This document shows, in pieces, positions 1-8,551 of a DNA stretch of 35,165 nucleotides. This stretch comes from JANXDG01 sp964521665 (lineage in GTDB: Bacteria; Elusimicrobiota; Endomicrobiia; DTEH01): assembly GCA_964521665.1 (NCBI GenBank), contig CAZFSG010000009.1, forward strand, positions 1 through 35,165. Direction: 5' to 3'. A program made the position numbers and the translations under genes. The notes under the pieces are model-generated. The model saw only the letters and a program-made list of their open reading frames with translations. It made no database searches and was not told where the DNA came from. The stretch's first letter is position 1; every line of letters begins with the position of its first letter.

Positions 1-1
1 A

Positions 2-187
2 CTTAAAAAACAATTAATAAAACTTATCCAAGAAAAAAAATCTGAAGAAGTAAAACAAACCTTGGCCCTTTTCTACAAAGCAGTTGATAAAGCTGCAAAA
101 GTGCATTATATACACAAAAACAAAGCAGCAAGATTGAAATCTTCCGCAGCAAAACTAGTTGCTAATTTCTTATCAACACCTACTTAA
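2..187 (+). CDS. rpsT: 30S ribosomal protein S20, C-terminal part (5' end outside window)
   Basis: The frame is open from the window edge and ends at a TAA at 185-187, giving 61 residues rich in Lys and Ala. The segment around HKNKAARLKSSAAKLV is the typical C-terminal helix of ribosomal protein S20, which binds 16S rRNA in the small subunit. The N-terminus lies outside the window. The gene converges on holA. rpsT is a common neighbour of holA in bacterial genomes, which supports both calls. Nothing looks broken. Confidence 0.93.
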   Translation, partial: LKKQLIKLIQEKKSEEVKQTLALFYKAVDKAAKVHYIHKNKAARLKSSAAKLVANFLSTPT

Positions 188-204
188 ATTAAGTTTAAAT
201 TAAG
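183..204. terminator. AT-rich near-palindrome between convergent rpsT and holA (possible bidirectional terminator)
   Basis: The 22 bases read CTTAA-A-TTAA / TTAA-A-TTAAG around a central GT. Nine of the eleven position pairs are complementary, with one A/A mismatch and an unpaired centre. It overlaps the rpsT stop codon and ends two bases before the holA stop. The stem is almost all A-T and has no clear T-run, so termination activity is only a suggestion from its position between convergent genes. Confidence 0.25.
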
Positions 205-205
205 C

Positions 206-1114
206 TTATTCATTATAAATTTGTGTAAGTTTTAAAATACAATTTAATAGAATATCTCTTTTATTTATAGACAAACTTTTTAGTTTTACATCTGCAGTTT
301 GTATTTCTTTCATTATACGATATACTTTTTGCAAAGGTATTTTTTTCAATATAAAATTCTTCCTAAAATATTTATAGAGATAAGTCAAAATTTGTATTTC
401 ATTTACCTTATTAGAAATCAACTTATTTAACAAATCAAAATTTTGTTTGATATCATTGTTAACTATTCCATTAACTAACTGCTGAATTTCAGAAAATTCG
501 TATTCACTACAACATTTTATCACATCTTCTTCAGAAACAATTTTTTTATCTGAAACAAAATATCTTAATTTCTCAATCTCGTTCAATAATAACCATAGGT
601 CGTTATTTACATATTCACACAACAATTCTTTAGCTTGCTCTGTCAATTTGAAATCAATTTTTTTAGGAATAAACTCGGTAATAATTTCTTGTTTTGTTAA
701 ATTTGGGAAATCTACAGCTACACAATTGGAAAAAAAGAAACTAAGTGGTGGCTCAATTTTTTCTTTAGCAAAAACTTTTTCTTCATATAACAAAAACAAA
801 AAATTTTCGCCATTGTATAATTTTAAAAAATCTGTAATTTGTTCCATAAAACTTTTCTTAGCTGTATTAAAATAACGCAACACGATAACTACTGTTTGAG
901 TAAACAAATTCAATGTAGGGAACATCTTTATAATATCTTCGACATCAATTTCCCAAGAATAAACTATTTCTTTTACAGCATTTTTCAGTTTCGAAATAAC
1001 CAAATTAATTGTTTCTAACATATAATAACTATTTTCTCCGTAGAAGAAAAAAATTTTATGAGTGTTTATAATTTTATTTATGTTTTTTACAAACTCTTTA
1101 TAATTATATTCCAT
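206..1114 (-). CDS. holA: DNA polymerase III, delta subunit
   Basis: About 302 residues, the usual size for HolA, the clamp-loader subunit that opens the beta sliding clamp. Family-typical features are an N-terminal segment with FFFYGENSYYMLE, where delta subunits have a degenerate nucleotide-binding loop. The middle region (LTEQAKELLCEYVNNDLWLLLNEIEKL) matches the conserved delta-subunit pattern, and the C-terminal part is helical (the collar domain). I chose the ATG at 1114. The frame is open to a TTG at 1177, but that would overlap lptE by about 50 bases. No good ribosome-binding site is seen before the ATG. The gene lies 13 bases after lptE; the lptE-holA order is also found in Enterobacteria. 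Confidence 0.85.
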   Translation of the reverse strand: MEYNYKEFVKNINKIINTHKIFFFYGENSYYMLETINLVISKLKNAVKEIVYSWEIDVEDIIKMFPTLNLFTQTVVIVLRYFNTAKKSFMEQITDFLKLYNGENFLFLLYEEKVFAKEKIEPPLSFFFSNCVAVDFPNLTKQEIITEFIPKKIDFKLTEQAKELLCEYVNNDLWLLLNEIEKLRYFVSDKKIVSEEDVIKCCSEYEFSEIQQLVNGIVNNDIKQNFDLLNKLISNKVNEIQILTYLYKYFRKNFILKKIPLQKVYRIMKEIQTADVKLKSLSINKRDILLNCILKLTQIYNE

Positions 1115-1127
1115 ATTTTTTAAATTT

Positions 1128-1664
1128 TTATGGTACTTTTTTATATGAACGTCCTGAAACAGAACCAAATCCTTCAATAGTACGTAGATAAACTTTTTTT
1201 GCCATATTATAAACTACAGTTTTTTTCGCTTCTTCTTCAGTTAAACCTCCGGGCAAAGTTGCTGCAGAAAAAAATAAAGTTTCTTCAAGATTAGGCTCTT
1301 CCCATAAAGTCAGGTTGTTAACTTTATCAACAAAATACAGGTTTATAATCAATCTCAACTTATACTGTATTGGTTCAAAATTTTCACCATAAACAATAGG
1401 TTGTAAAATATAATATAAAATTTCGCCAGAGATATATCCGTCAGCACTATTTATATCATTAGTTATAGTAAACCTTCCATCTTTAAGCAGTTCATTGTTT
1501 ATTTCTAATCTCAACAATTCTTCTAATCCAAAAACATTAGTTCTATTTTCAAACGGTTTTACAGCAATTTTTTTAATATGTGATGGCAAAACCTGTACTG
1601 AAGGTTGATGTAAACTTTGGCAACCTATAAACGCTAACAATATTATCATTAACCATTTTTTCAT
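1128..1664 (-). CDS. lptE: LptE-like LPS-assembly lipoprotein
   Basis: The product is 178 residues. It starts with a lipoprotein signal MKKWLMIILLAFIGC, the likely lipidated Cys being residue 15 from the ATG. A compact alpha/beta body follows with the pattern IKKIAVKPFENRT, then LRLEINNELLKDGRF, typical of the LptE / 'lipopolysaccharide-assembly' family that plugs the LptD barrel in the outer membrane. The frame extends to a GTG at 1676, but the ATG at 1664 is better. It is preceded by AAGGAG (1676-1681), which overlaps the stop codon of the upstream GH9 gene. The gene therefore sits translationally close behind a cellulase and directly before holA. Family assignment is by pattern and context, not by a search. 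Confidence 0.78.
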   Translation of the reverse strand: MKKWLMIILLAFIGCQSLHQPSVQVLPSHIKKIAVKPFENRTNVFGLEELLRLEINNELLKDGRFTITNDINSADGYISGEILYYILQPIVYGENFEPIQYKLRLIINLYFVDKVNNLTLWEEPNLEETLFFSAATLPGGLTEEEAKKTVVYNMAKKVYLRTIEGFGSVSGRSYKKVP

Positions 1665-1675
1665 AGTTATTTTCA

Positions 1676-1681
1676 CTCCTT
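1676..1681 (-). promoter_or_regulatory. Ribosome-binding site of lptE, overlapping the GH9 stop codon
   Basis: The minus strand reads AAGGAG, 11 bases before the ATG at 1664. Its first two A bases are also the end of the TAA stop of the GH9-CBM3c gene. This site decides the ATG over the in-frame GTG at 1676, and it suggests coupling between the two genes. Confidence 0.6.
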
Positions 1682-4600
1682 ATTTTGTTATTACAACAAT
1701 ACCTTTATATATTTTATTCTCAGTCTTAATTTTGTAAATATAAAAACCGGGCAGTAAATCTTTAGGTTCCCATAACTTTATATTTTTTTCTTCAAAAACT
1801 TTTTTACCTTTTTCATCATATATACACAACTCAACACTATTGCTAAAAGAAATATTATCGTTTATTCCATCGTTGTTTAAAGATACAAAATAAATCTTTT
1901 TTATCACTTCTTTATTAGATATTTCAGATAAAACAGAAAAATTATATTTTAAATACGAAGTTTGTGACGAATTATCAATAGCAAAAATCTCTAACGAATA
2001 ACTTTTATCATTTACAAAAGATGAAACTCTTATTAAATAATTTATCTCAACATAAGATGTAGCAAGATTTTTTAAATCGTAAATTAGTTCATTATTTATT
2101 TTTATTTGAACAGCAGATAATTCTTTGTCATCTCTAATTTTTATTATAATATATTTATCTTCAATTATTGTCTCACCATCTATCATATTAACAATTTCTA
2201 TCTGAGGTTTTAAATCATCTTGAAGATTTAAAACATTTACAGTTATAGTTTGTGAAGATATACCTACACTGTCGTATACCACTACTGTTATAGTATGAGT
2301 CCCATTTTTAACTAAAGTTGTATCCCACTGATAAGAATATGGTGATATATTAGTCTGGTGCACTAAAAATCCATCTATATAATATTCTACTTCAACAATT
2401 GTATAAGAAGATATAACATTTATATAAACATCTACAATACCTGAAACATTATCTCCATCTTTCGGGTATTCAAAAAAAACTTGTGTTGTTGTAGACTGTT
2501 GTTGGTTAGTTATTTTATAAACTTTTATTTCATCTGATGAAGAAAGTCCCAAAACATTATATCCTACAACTTTTATTGTTATCGTTGAACCTTCAGGATA
2601 ATTTGAAGTATCTACATACCAATTAAAAGGTCCTTGAGTTTTTGAACTAATAAAAACATTATTTAACCACAGCTCAGCATAGCTTACTCCATTGTAATCT
2701 GTTATATTAGCTCTCACTTCAAAATTTGACTGCACAACATCATTATTTTGTGGAAATGTAATCTTAACAATTGGATAAGATAAATCTTGTTGTTGCCCAG
2801 ATTCATGATCTATATTGATTTGAGCAAAAGCGACTCCTGTTTGTCCATTTGTATCATAAGAAACCATTCTTATAAGATAAGTACCGTTCGGGAAATTATC
2901 AGAATCCCAAAATGTAGTAAAAGTTGCAGTTGAGTTTCCTTGGACATATTGTGTATGAGTTGATACCCATAATATTTGCATTGTCTCAGGATCATGTACA
3001 TAAAATATAAATTTTTCTATACCTTTATCATCTACAGTTTGTCCTTCCAAATAAATTTTACCAGAAAGAGTAGTATTTGGATATGGTCTTTTAAAATATA
3101 CCAATGGTGGTTGATCTAAAGGGTCAACAACTTTACCTGGTTCTGAACCATAAATTAAAACTCCGTTTTTATATACAGGAATTCTGTAAGTTTTAACAGA
3201 ATCTTCGTATCCATTTCCGTTAGGGATCCCTATTCTTGAATAATCGTTGCTTGAATCCCATATTTCTTCCCAAAATGGACTTTTAAACACTAAAGCAAAT
3301 TGAAACGGTGCATAAGGAGAAAGTATTGGTACAGAGATATAAAATGGTAAATTTACTGGGTAGTACACTTCTACAAAATACAAATTTCTTGAAGGATCAT
3401 ATGGAATTAACGATTGTGAAATTGTTGCTGATGAGACAGGGTTGTATGCAACTTCTATTTCTACATTGTTTTCAGAATATGGTGTAGTTGCTTGTTTCAG
3501 TTCTGAAATATCAACGAAATATCTATATGACAAATCCTTCAAAAATCTTGGAGGATACCCACATCTATTAAACAAGTATATAGTTGGTTGAGACCGTTGT
3601 GCACTATCCTGCCCCATTACTGCTGTAACATAGACTTCATCACCTGGATGTGGTTCAGGTTCAGGGTCAGGTTCAGGCATTTGGTTTTGTCCCCAAAAAT
3701 ATGCTGCCATACTTAACCCAGCCACAGCAGAAGCATTATAATCAATTGCTACTTCGTTTAAAACATAATCAGTGGTTACATCATTATGAGTATCAGTTGA
3801 ATCAGGCCCACCTACTAATGCTCCATATAGAATATGTTTATGATATCTAGGTTCATTCATATTATTAGTAGAACTTCCATGAGCAGCACGATGATGTGGA
3901 TGTTTAGGTGGATTTTGTCCCCATCCTACAAGATAAGAACCTGGATTGGAAAAACCATTTGGATGGTCAACATCAATTGTTATTCTTGGATTATCTCCTA
4001 AAATATAATCGATCTGTGATTTTATAAAACTTAACCAACTTTGATAATTAGGTTCGTCAGGATTATATTTCAAATATACACTAAAACAAAACATAGCTGC
4101 TGAAACATATCTTAGTACTCCCCAAGTGTTTGGATATATTAAACCACCGGGTGTTTTCTGAAAATAACTTGTTCCTGCCGCATAGTTTCCTATAACTTTT
4201 CTAATTTGTTCAAGATACGGGTTTCTTTTTCCTTGTGCTTTTAAGATAGGGTCAACTTCAAGCCCATACAAAAGTACACTTCCCATAAAAATGTTCCCCC
4301 AACAATATGGCCAGAACGGTTCATATTGAAAATCATCAGGATCGTTAGTACCTTTTTTCCTATCTAAATACATCTTAGCATCATTTAAAAATAACTGATA
4401 TACAGACAATGTTGAATTTTTAACATCAAATTCAAACACTGTATTTAACAAATCGCCAAAATCATCCTTAATTTTTTGATCTCCATAATCTTTTGCAGCA
4501 CGTGCAAGCCATATGCTTGCAAACGACATGTCATCTTCAAAGGTATCGTGAGTATAAAATCCATCACCAGTACCTAAACCCTCATATTTTCTTGCTAATC

Positions 4601-5228
4601 TATACAAAGTTATAGAATGTGTTAAACAATCAACAGCATAATTGTAATCTATATCTTTATAATTTAAATACATCAAAGCCATACCAGCAGCAGCGTTCGC
4701 TGCTACATCACCAGCTGGTTCATCAGGCGAAGCTTTATGTTTTGTAGCTCTACCAATTTTGTAATCTTGATATCCTTGCATTTCAGGTGGTCCCCAATAA
4801 TTATGATCAATAGCACCATCACCTTTTTGATAATAAAAAATATCAGGATTCCTATGACATTTCATAAAAAAGTCTGAAAAATATTTCAAAGTTCTTAACA
4901 TCCATATTTTTTGGTTAGTTCTTTCGTAAACATCTTTAGTTTCATAATATGCCCATCCCAAAGTAGAAAATGCATATGTTTGTGGCATACCAAAAATTAC
5001 ATGGTCACCAGCATCGTGATATCCCCCTTCTAAATCTTCACCTATATCAATACCATCATAAACATGACAAGGACCACGCCAATTAAACCTGTTATGAATA
5101 TGAACTTTTTTACCACATCTGTTTGCTTCAAAAAACATCAAAGCTTTAGCCATTGCGTCAGTATAGTTATAATTTCCTGCAAAAATTATACTAACAAAAG
5201 ATAGTAATATTATTATTATTATTTTCAT
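1680..5228 (-). CDS. Secreted GH9 endoglucanase with CBM3c, four Ig-like modules and sorting CTD
   Basis: 1182 residues. A signal peptide (about 1-17) is followed by a GH9 catalytic domain (about 19-515), which cleaves beta-1,4-glucan with inversion. The GH9 nucleophile-side motif YHDAGDH contains Asp72 and Asp75. The PHHRAAHGSS motif lies at 444-453, and the general acid Glu492 is in NEVAIDYNAS. A Pro/Glu/Asp linker (517-529) leads to a CBM3c-like module (about 530-695; LSYRYFVDISEL, DSSNDYS, IPVYKNG). The GH9-CBM3c pair is the classical processive-endoglucanase arrangement. Four Ig-like modules follow at about 707-806, 818-905, 916-1000 and 1008-1098. The last 75 residues (LNNDGINDNISF, then PGFYIYKI, then KGIVVITK) form a CHU_C/FlgD-like CTD. 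It follows the GH26 gene by 8 bases. The linker creates a spurious opposite-strand frame, which is ignored. Confidence 0.93.
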   Translation of the reverse strand: MKIIIIILLSFVSIIFAGNYNYTDAMAKALMFFEANRCGKKVHIHNRFNWRGPCHVYDGIDIGEDLEGGYHDAGDHVIFGMPQTYAFSTLGWAYYETKDVYERTNQKIWMLRTLKYFSDFFMKCHRNPDIFYYQKGDGAIDHNYWGPPEMQGYQDYKIGRATKHKASPDEPAGDVAANAAAGMALMYLNYKDIDYNYAVDCLTHSITLYRLARKYEGLGTGDGFYTHDTFEDDMSFASIWLARAAKDYGDQKIKDDFGDLLNTVFEFDVKNSTLSVYQLFLNDAKMYLDRKKGTNDPDDFQYEPFWPYCWGNIFMGSVLLYGLEVDPILKAQGKRNPYLEQIRKVIGNYAAGTSYFQKTPGGLIYPNTWGVLRYVSAAMFCFSVYLKYNPDEPNYQSWLSFIKSQIDYILGDNPRITIDVDHPNGFSNPGSYLVGWGQNPPKHPHHRAAHGSSTNNMNEPRYHKHILYGALVGGPDSTDTHNDVTTDYVLNEVAIDYNASAVAGLSMAAYFWGQNQMPEPDPEPEPHPGDEVYVTAVMGQDSAQRSQPTIYLFNRCGYPPRFLKDLSYRYFVDISELKQATTPYSENNVEIEVAYNPVSSATISQSLIPYDPSRNLYFVEVYYPVNLPFYISVPILSPYAPFQFALVFKSPFWEEIWDSSNDYSRIGIPNGNGYEDSVKTYRIPVYKNGVLIYGSEPGKVVDPLDQPPLVYFKRPYPNTTLSGKIYLEGQTVDDKGIEKFIFYVHDPETMQILWVSTHTQYVQGNSTATFTTFWDSDNFPNGTYLIRMVSYDTNGQTGVAFAQINIDHESGQQQDLSYPIVKITFPQNNDVVQSNFEVRANITDYNGVSYAELWLNNVFISSKTQGPFNWYVDTSNYPEGSTITIKVVGYNVLGLSSSDEIKVYKITNQQQSTTTQVFFEYPKDGDNVSGIVDVYINVISSYTIVEVEYYIDGFLVHQTNISPYSYQWDTTLVKNGTHTITVVVYDSVGISSQTITVNVLNLQDDLKPQIEIVNMIDGETIIEDKYIIIKIRDDKELSAVQIKINNELIYDLKNLATSYVEINYLIRVSSFVNDKSYSLEIFAIDNSSQTSYLKYNFSVLSEISNKEVIKKIYFVSLNNDGINDNISFSNSVELCIYDEKGKKVFEEKNIKLWEPKDLLPGFYIYKIKTENKIYKGIVVITK

Positions 5229-5236
5229 GTGTTTTT

Positions 5237-7672
5237 TTATTTCACTATAACAATTTTATTTATTTTACTTTTTCTGTTATTTCCTACAGCTTTATAAAAA
5301 TAAATTCCTAAAGGGACAGAATTACCATTTTTATCTTTTCCATCCCATGATATAACATCTTCTGTTTTTTCACAAAGATGTTTTATTTCTTTAATTAACT
5401 TCATTTTTATATTATAGATATATATTGTTATGTATGAACCGATATATGTAGCATCAGTAAAACAAATAAATTTTATTTCTTTATCTTTATTAATATTTAC
5501 AAATTCTTTTTCTGATTTAACAACAAAACTTTCTGTCATAGTACTAAAATTAGCAACGATATGTTTATTGTTATCAATTGTAAGGTAAACTGGATTCTCA
5601 GTAGTCGTTAAATCACCACTCCACCTGCTAAATACATATCCACTATTTGGGATTGCTGTAAGTTGAACTTGTTCACCTGCTACATAACTCGCTCTAAATG
5701 GATCAATATATACTACACCACTACCATTAGGATTAACACTTACACTTAACGTATATTGTTGTTGCTGCTGTTGTTGTGTGAAGTTTGCTGTGACCGTTTT
5801 GTTTGAATCCATAGTTATCGTAGCAGGATTCTGTGTCCCACTTAAGTCTCCACTCCAACTGCTGAATGTATACCCAGAATTTGCAGTTGCAGTTAAAGTT
5901 ACTTTTGTCCCAGCAGTATAAGTACTACCAGGTGGGTCCAAAGTAACTGTTCCTGCACCGGATGGTGAAACATTTACTGTCAAAGTATATGTCGTGCTAC
6001 CAGCTCCTGAGGATGTAAACACAGCAGTAACTGATTTATTAGAATTCATTGTGATAGTAATTGGATTAGAAGAGCTAATGACATCACCACTCCAACCACT
6101 AAATACATATCCACTATTCGCAATTGCTGTAAGTTGAACTTGTGTTCCTACTGTGTAGATACTACTGGAGGGTGACACATTAACTATTCCTGCTCCCTGT
6201 GGTGATATTGTAATATTCAAATAACAATATGTAGTACTTCCGCTAGTAATGGGATAGTTTAACAAATCTGGCAGTTCATCTAATGTAATAACATAATCAT
6301 GGTTATACACTTTTCTTATATGAGTAGTAGAATTTTTTTGTTCACTTAAAATAAACTCACCTCCCCAAACACAAAACCAACTCCAGTATGCTTGTTGTTG
6401 GACAAGTAAGTCAGGGTCTGGTATAGGACCATTTTCTGTCAATGCAACAATTTTTTTGTTATTAAACATATCAGATATTTTATAAAATGTCAAAGTATTT
6501 GGTGAATAGTCTCCATCAGGAGCATAAATATCTATACCTATAATATCTACAACATCATCACCAGGATACCAATCAAGTTCATCAGCAGTAGTTTTTGTTA
6601 CTGTCCATACCCAAATCAAATTTTTAAGACCATGATAGTTAACCATTCTGTCAAACATAATTCTATATAATTGTTTACAAGGTTCAGGCCCGTATTTGCC
6701 CCACCAAAACCACCCACCTGAGGCTTCATGCAAAGGTCGCCATAAAATTGGTACACCTTGCTCTTGTAATGTTTTAAACTCGTTCGCTATTATATCTATA
6801 TCTCTAATTATCAAATTATATTCTTCTGTCCCTGGTTGAACAGCACGACGTACATCAAAGTTTGTCTTATCGGAATAAAAACTGTTCCATATTTGGTCAG
6901 TCCAATCTTTTGGTGAAAACCAATGCCAACACATTGTTACAATACCTTTTTTATTTTTCCACCAATTTATAGCTTTTTGCGGGACATTATTCCTCCATGA
7001 AGTTGGTGCTGAACCTGAGTAATAAAGCATATCAAGTCCCCAGATAGTAGGTTGTTTAGAACTAACTTCATTTATATAATCTAATTCAGTTGTATCACCG
7101 GTATGGCTGCTCCACTGACCTGAAATAATTTTTTTTCCATAGTTGTCTAACAGATAATTATACAACCTTTTTGCTTCAGGAATAGGATCTGGTGTAACTA
7201 ATGTCTTAATAATATTATCAAAAGAAAAAGATGTTGAACTTAAAATAAGTATAAAACTATCAAGTTCAAACCAACCCCAATAACTTTGTATTTTTATTTT
7301 GTTTATTCCTGAAGATAAAAATATTTTTCCAGCAGATGTTGTAGTAAAAGTTGTTGACTGTGGGAAAGGAAGTGTAGCCTGTAGTTGGTTGTTAATATAC
7401 AAATAGTTTTCTTTATATCCGTATGGTGCTGCATATCTAAGCTGTAGTTCGTAGATACCAGAAGTTGGTATCTGAACACTAATTTCAACATAATCTGATG
7501 AGTTATCAAACCCTGTGACATAACCACTGCCTGAATATCCCTGCCTTGTAGTTGCAACTTGGACACCATTCAATATTCCATCTTCTGCTTCTATAACAAT
7601 TTGTTGAGAATATAGGCAAGAGAAAAAAAATAAGAATAGAAATAAACATTCTAGGAGAAAACTTTTCTTCAT
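5237..7672 (-). CDS. Secreted CBM35-GH26 beta-mannanase with three bacterial repeats and CTD
   Basis: 811 residues from the ATG at 7672. The frame extends four codons to a TTG at 7681, which I reject. After a signal peptide comes a CBM35-like domain (about 23-145; IEAEDGIL, GSGYVTGFDN, WGWFELDSF). The GH26 catalytic barrel spans about 150-445. The acid/base is Glu316 in RPLHEASGGWFWWG, and the nucleophile is Glu413 in ALTENGP. GH26 enzymes of this type hydrolyse beta-1,4-mannans with retention. Three copies of a 70-residue 'bacterial repeat' (GYxFSxWSGD...NPxxITMxxNKxVTAxF) lie at about 483-553, 562-632 and 640-710; a run of seven Gln precedes the third. The C-terminus has the WDGKDKNGNSVPLGIYFYK pattern of a FlgD-like CTD. 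It lies 21 bases after the permease gene, so it is probably co-transcribed with the importer. Confidence 0.93.
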   Translation of the reverse strand: MKKSFLLECLFLFLFFFSCLYSQQIVIEAEDGILNGVQVATTRQGYSGSGYVTGFDNSSDYVEISVQIPTSGIYELQLRYAAPYGYKENYLYINNQLQATLPFPQSTTFTTTSAGKIFLSSGINKIKIQSYWGWFELDSFILILSSTSFSFDNIIKTLVTPDPIPEAKRLYNYLLDNYGKKIISGQWSSHTGDTTELDYINEVSSKQPTIWGLDMLYYSGSAPTSWRNNVPQKAINWWKNKKGIVTMCWHWFSPKDWTDQIWNSFYSDKTNFDVRRAVQPGTEEYNLIIRDIDIIANEFKTLQEQGVPILWRPLHEASGGWFWWGKYGPEPCKQLYRIMFDRMVNYHGLKNLIWVWTVTKTTADELDWYPGDDVVDIIGIDIYAPDGDYSPNTLTFYKISDMFNNKKIVALTENGPIPDPDLLVQQQAYWSWFCVWGGEFILSEQKNSTTHIRKVYNHDYVITLDELPDLLNYPITSGSTTYCYLNITISPQGAGIVNVSPSSSIYTVGTQVQLTAIANSGYVFSGWSGDVISSSNPITITMNSNKSVTAVFTSSGAGSTTYTLTVNVSPSGAGTVTLDPPGSTYTAGTKVTLTATANSGYTFSSWSGDLSGTQNPATITMDSNKTVTANFTQQQQQQQYTLSVSVNPNGSGVVYIDPFRASYVAGEQVQLTAIPNSGYVFSRWSGDLTTTENPVYLTIDNNKHIVANFSTMTESFVVKSEKEFVNINKDKEIKFICFTDATYIGSYITIYIYNIKMKLIKEIKHLCEKTEDVISWDGKDKNGNSVPLGIYFYKAVGNNRKSKINKIVIVK

Positions 7673-7693
7673 AAGAAGCAAGAAAAATTTTTT

Positions 7694-8545
7694 TTAGCCT
7701 TTTACAGCACCAGCGGTAAGTCCTCTTATAATATGTTTTTGTAGTAAGAAAAAGGCTATTAATACAGGCAACGTAGCAACAGTTGCTGCTGCCATCATTA
7801 AATCATATCTATTTTGATAGTTACCTACGAATAATCTTATTCCTACTGGTATCGTCATAGTATTAGCGTTTGTTAAAACCCAAGCAAACATAAGTTCATC
7901 CCATGCTGTAAGAAATATATATATCCCTGTGGCAATAATACCAGGACGTGCTAATGGTAAAGCAATATTCCAAAAAATCCTAAATCTTGAACAACCATCA
8001 ATTAACGCTGCCTCTTCTATATCTACAGGTATTGATGCAAAAAATCCTTGTAAGATCCATACACTAAACGGAACGAAAAATGTTGAATAAACAAATATAA
8101 GACCAGGGAAAGTGCCAATAAGTTGCAAATTTGTTACCTCATGAAATTTTACAAACATAAGATAGATTGGTATTAAGAACATAATCCCAGGGACCATCTG
8201 TGTTGCTAAAATGGAATCATTTATTACTCTTTTACCAAAAAATTTGAATCTACTTAAACTATAGCCAGCAAGTGTTGCTAAAGCTAATGCTATTAATGTA
8301 GTTAGACTACAAACAATAAAACTGTTTCTTAAATAAAGACCAAAATTAATATTTCGCCATAGATCTCTATAGTTTATCCATCTAATAGTGGAAGGAAAAA
8401 ATAAACTTTTCCCTGTGAGTATCTCTTGATTATCCTTTAACGAATTAATGAACATCCAATAAATTGGGAATAAAGTTAATACTAATATAATAATAAGTGT
8501 GATATAAATCAATAATTTATGTGAGGGAGAAGAAGAATATTTCAT
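7694..8545 (-). CDS. ABC sugar transporter permease, MalG type
   Basis: 283 residues with about six hydrophobic segments. The cytoplasmic EAA loop reads EEAALIDGCSRFRIFWNIALP (from about residue 177), where the transporter ATPase docks. The N-terminal FPIYWMFINSLKDNQEI is typical of the MalG/UgpE branch of carbohydrate ABC importers. It would form the inner-membrane channel with the neighbouring MalF-type permease, from which it is separated by 6 bases. No ATPase gene is present in the window. Substrate is inferred from the neighbours (GH94, GH26, GH9): cello- and/or manno-oligosaccharides. Confidence 0.93.
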   Translation of the reverse strand: MKYSSSPSHKLLIYITLIIILVLTLFPIYWMFINSLKDNQEILTGKSLFFPSTIRWINYRDLWRNINFGLYLRNSFIVCSLTTLIALALATLAGYSLSRFKFFGKRVINDSILATQMVPGIMFLIPIYLMFVKFHEVTNLQLIGTFPGLIFVYSTFFVPFSVWILQGFFASIPVDIEEAALIDGCSRFRIFWNIALPLARPGIIATGIYIFLTAWDELMFAWVLTNANTMTIPVGIRLFVGNYQNRYDLMMAAATVATLPVLIAFFLLQKHIIRGLTAGAVKG

Positions 8546-8551
8546 AGAATA

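Noticed and set aside
1115..1177. Longer holA start (TTG at 1177)
   Set aside because: It would overlap lptE by about 50 bases. The ATG at 1114 gives the normal family N-terminus.
3650..3850. Plus-strand 66-residue frame inside the GH9-CBM3c gene
   Set aside because: It arises from the repetitive Pro/Glu/Asp linker and conserved catalytic region on the other strand, and has no ribosome-binding site.
5756..5776. Gln run in GH26 as a slippage-based phase switch
   Set aside because: Units are codon triplets with mixed CAA/CAG, so length change would not shift the frame.
7673..7681. TTG start of the GH26 gene at 7681
   Set aside because: The ATG four codons later gives a normal signal peptide (MKKSFLL...), and no ribosome-binding site favours the TTG.
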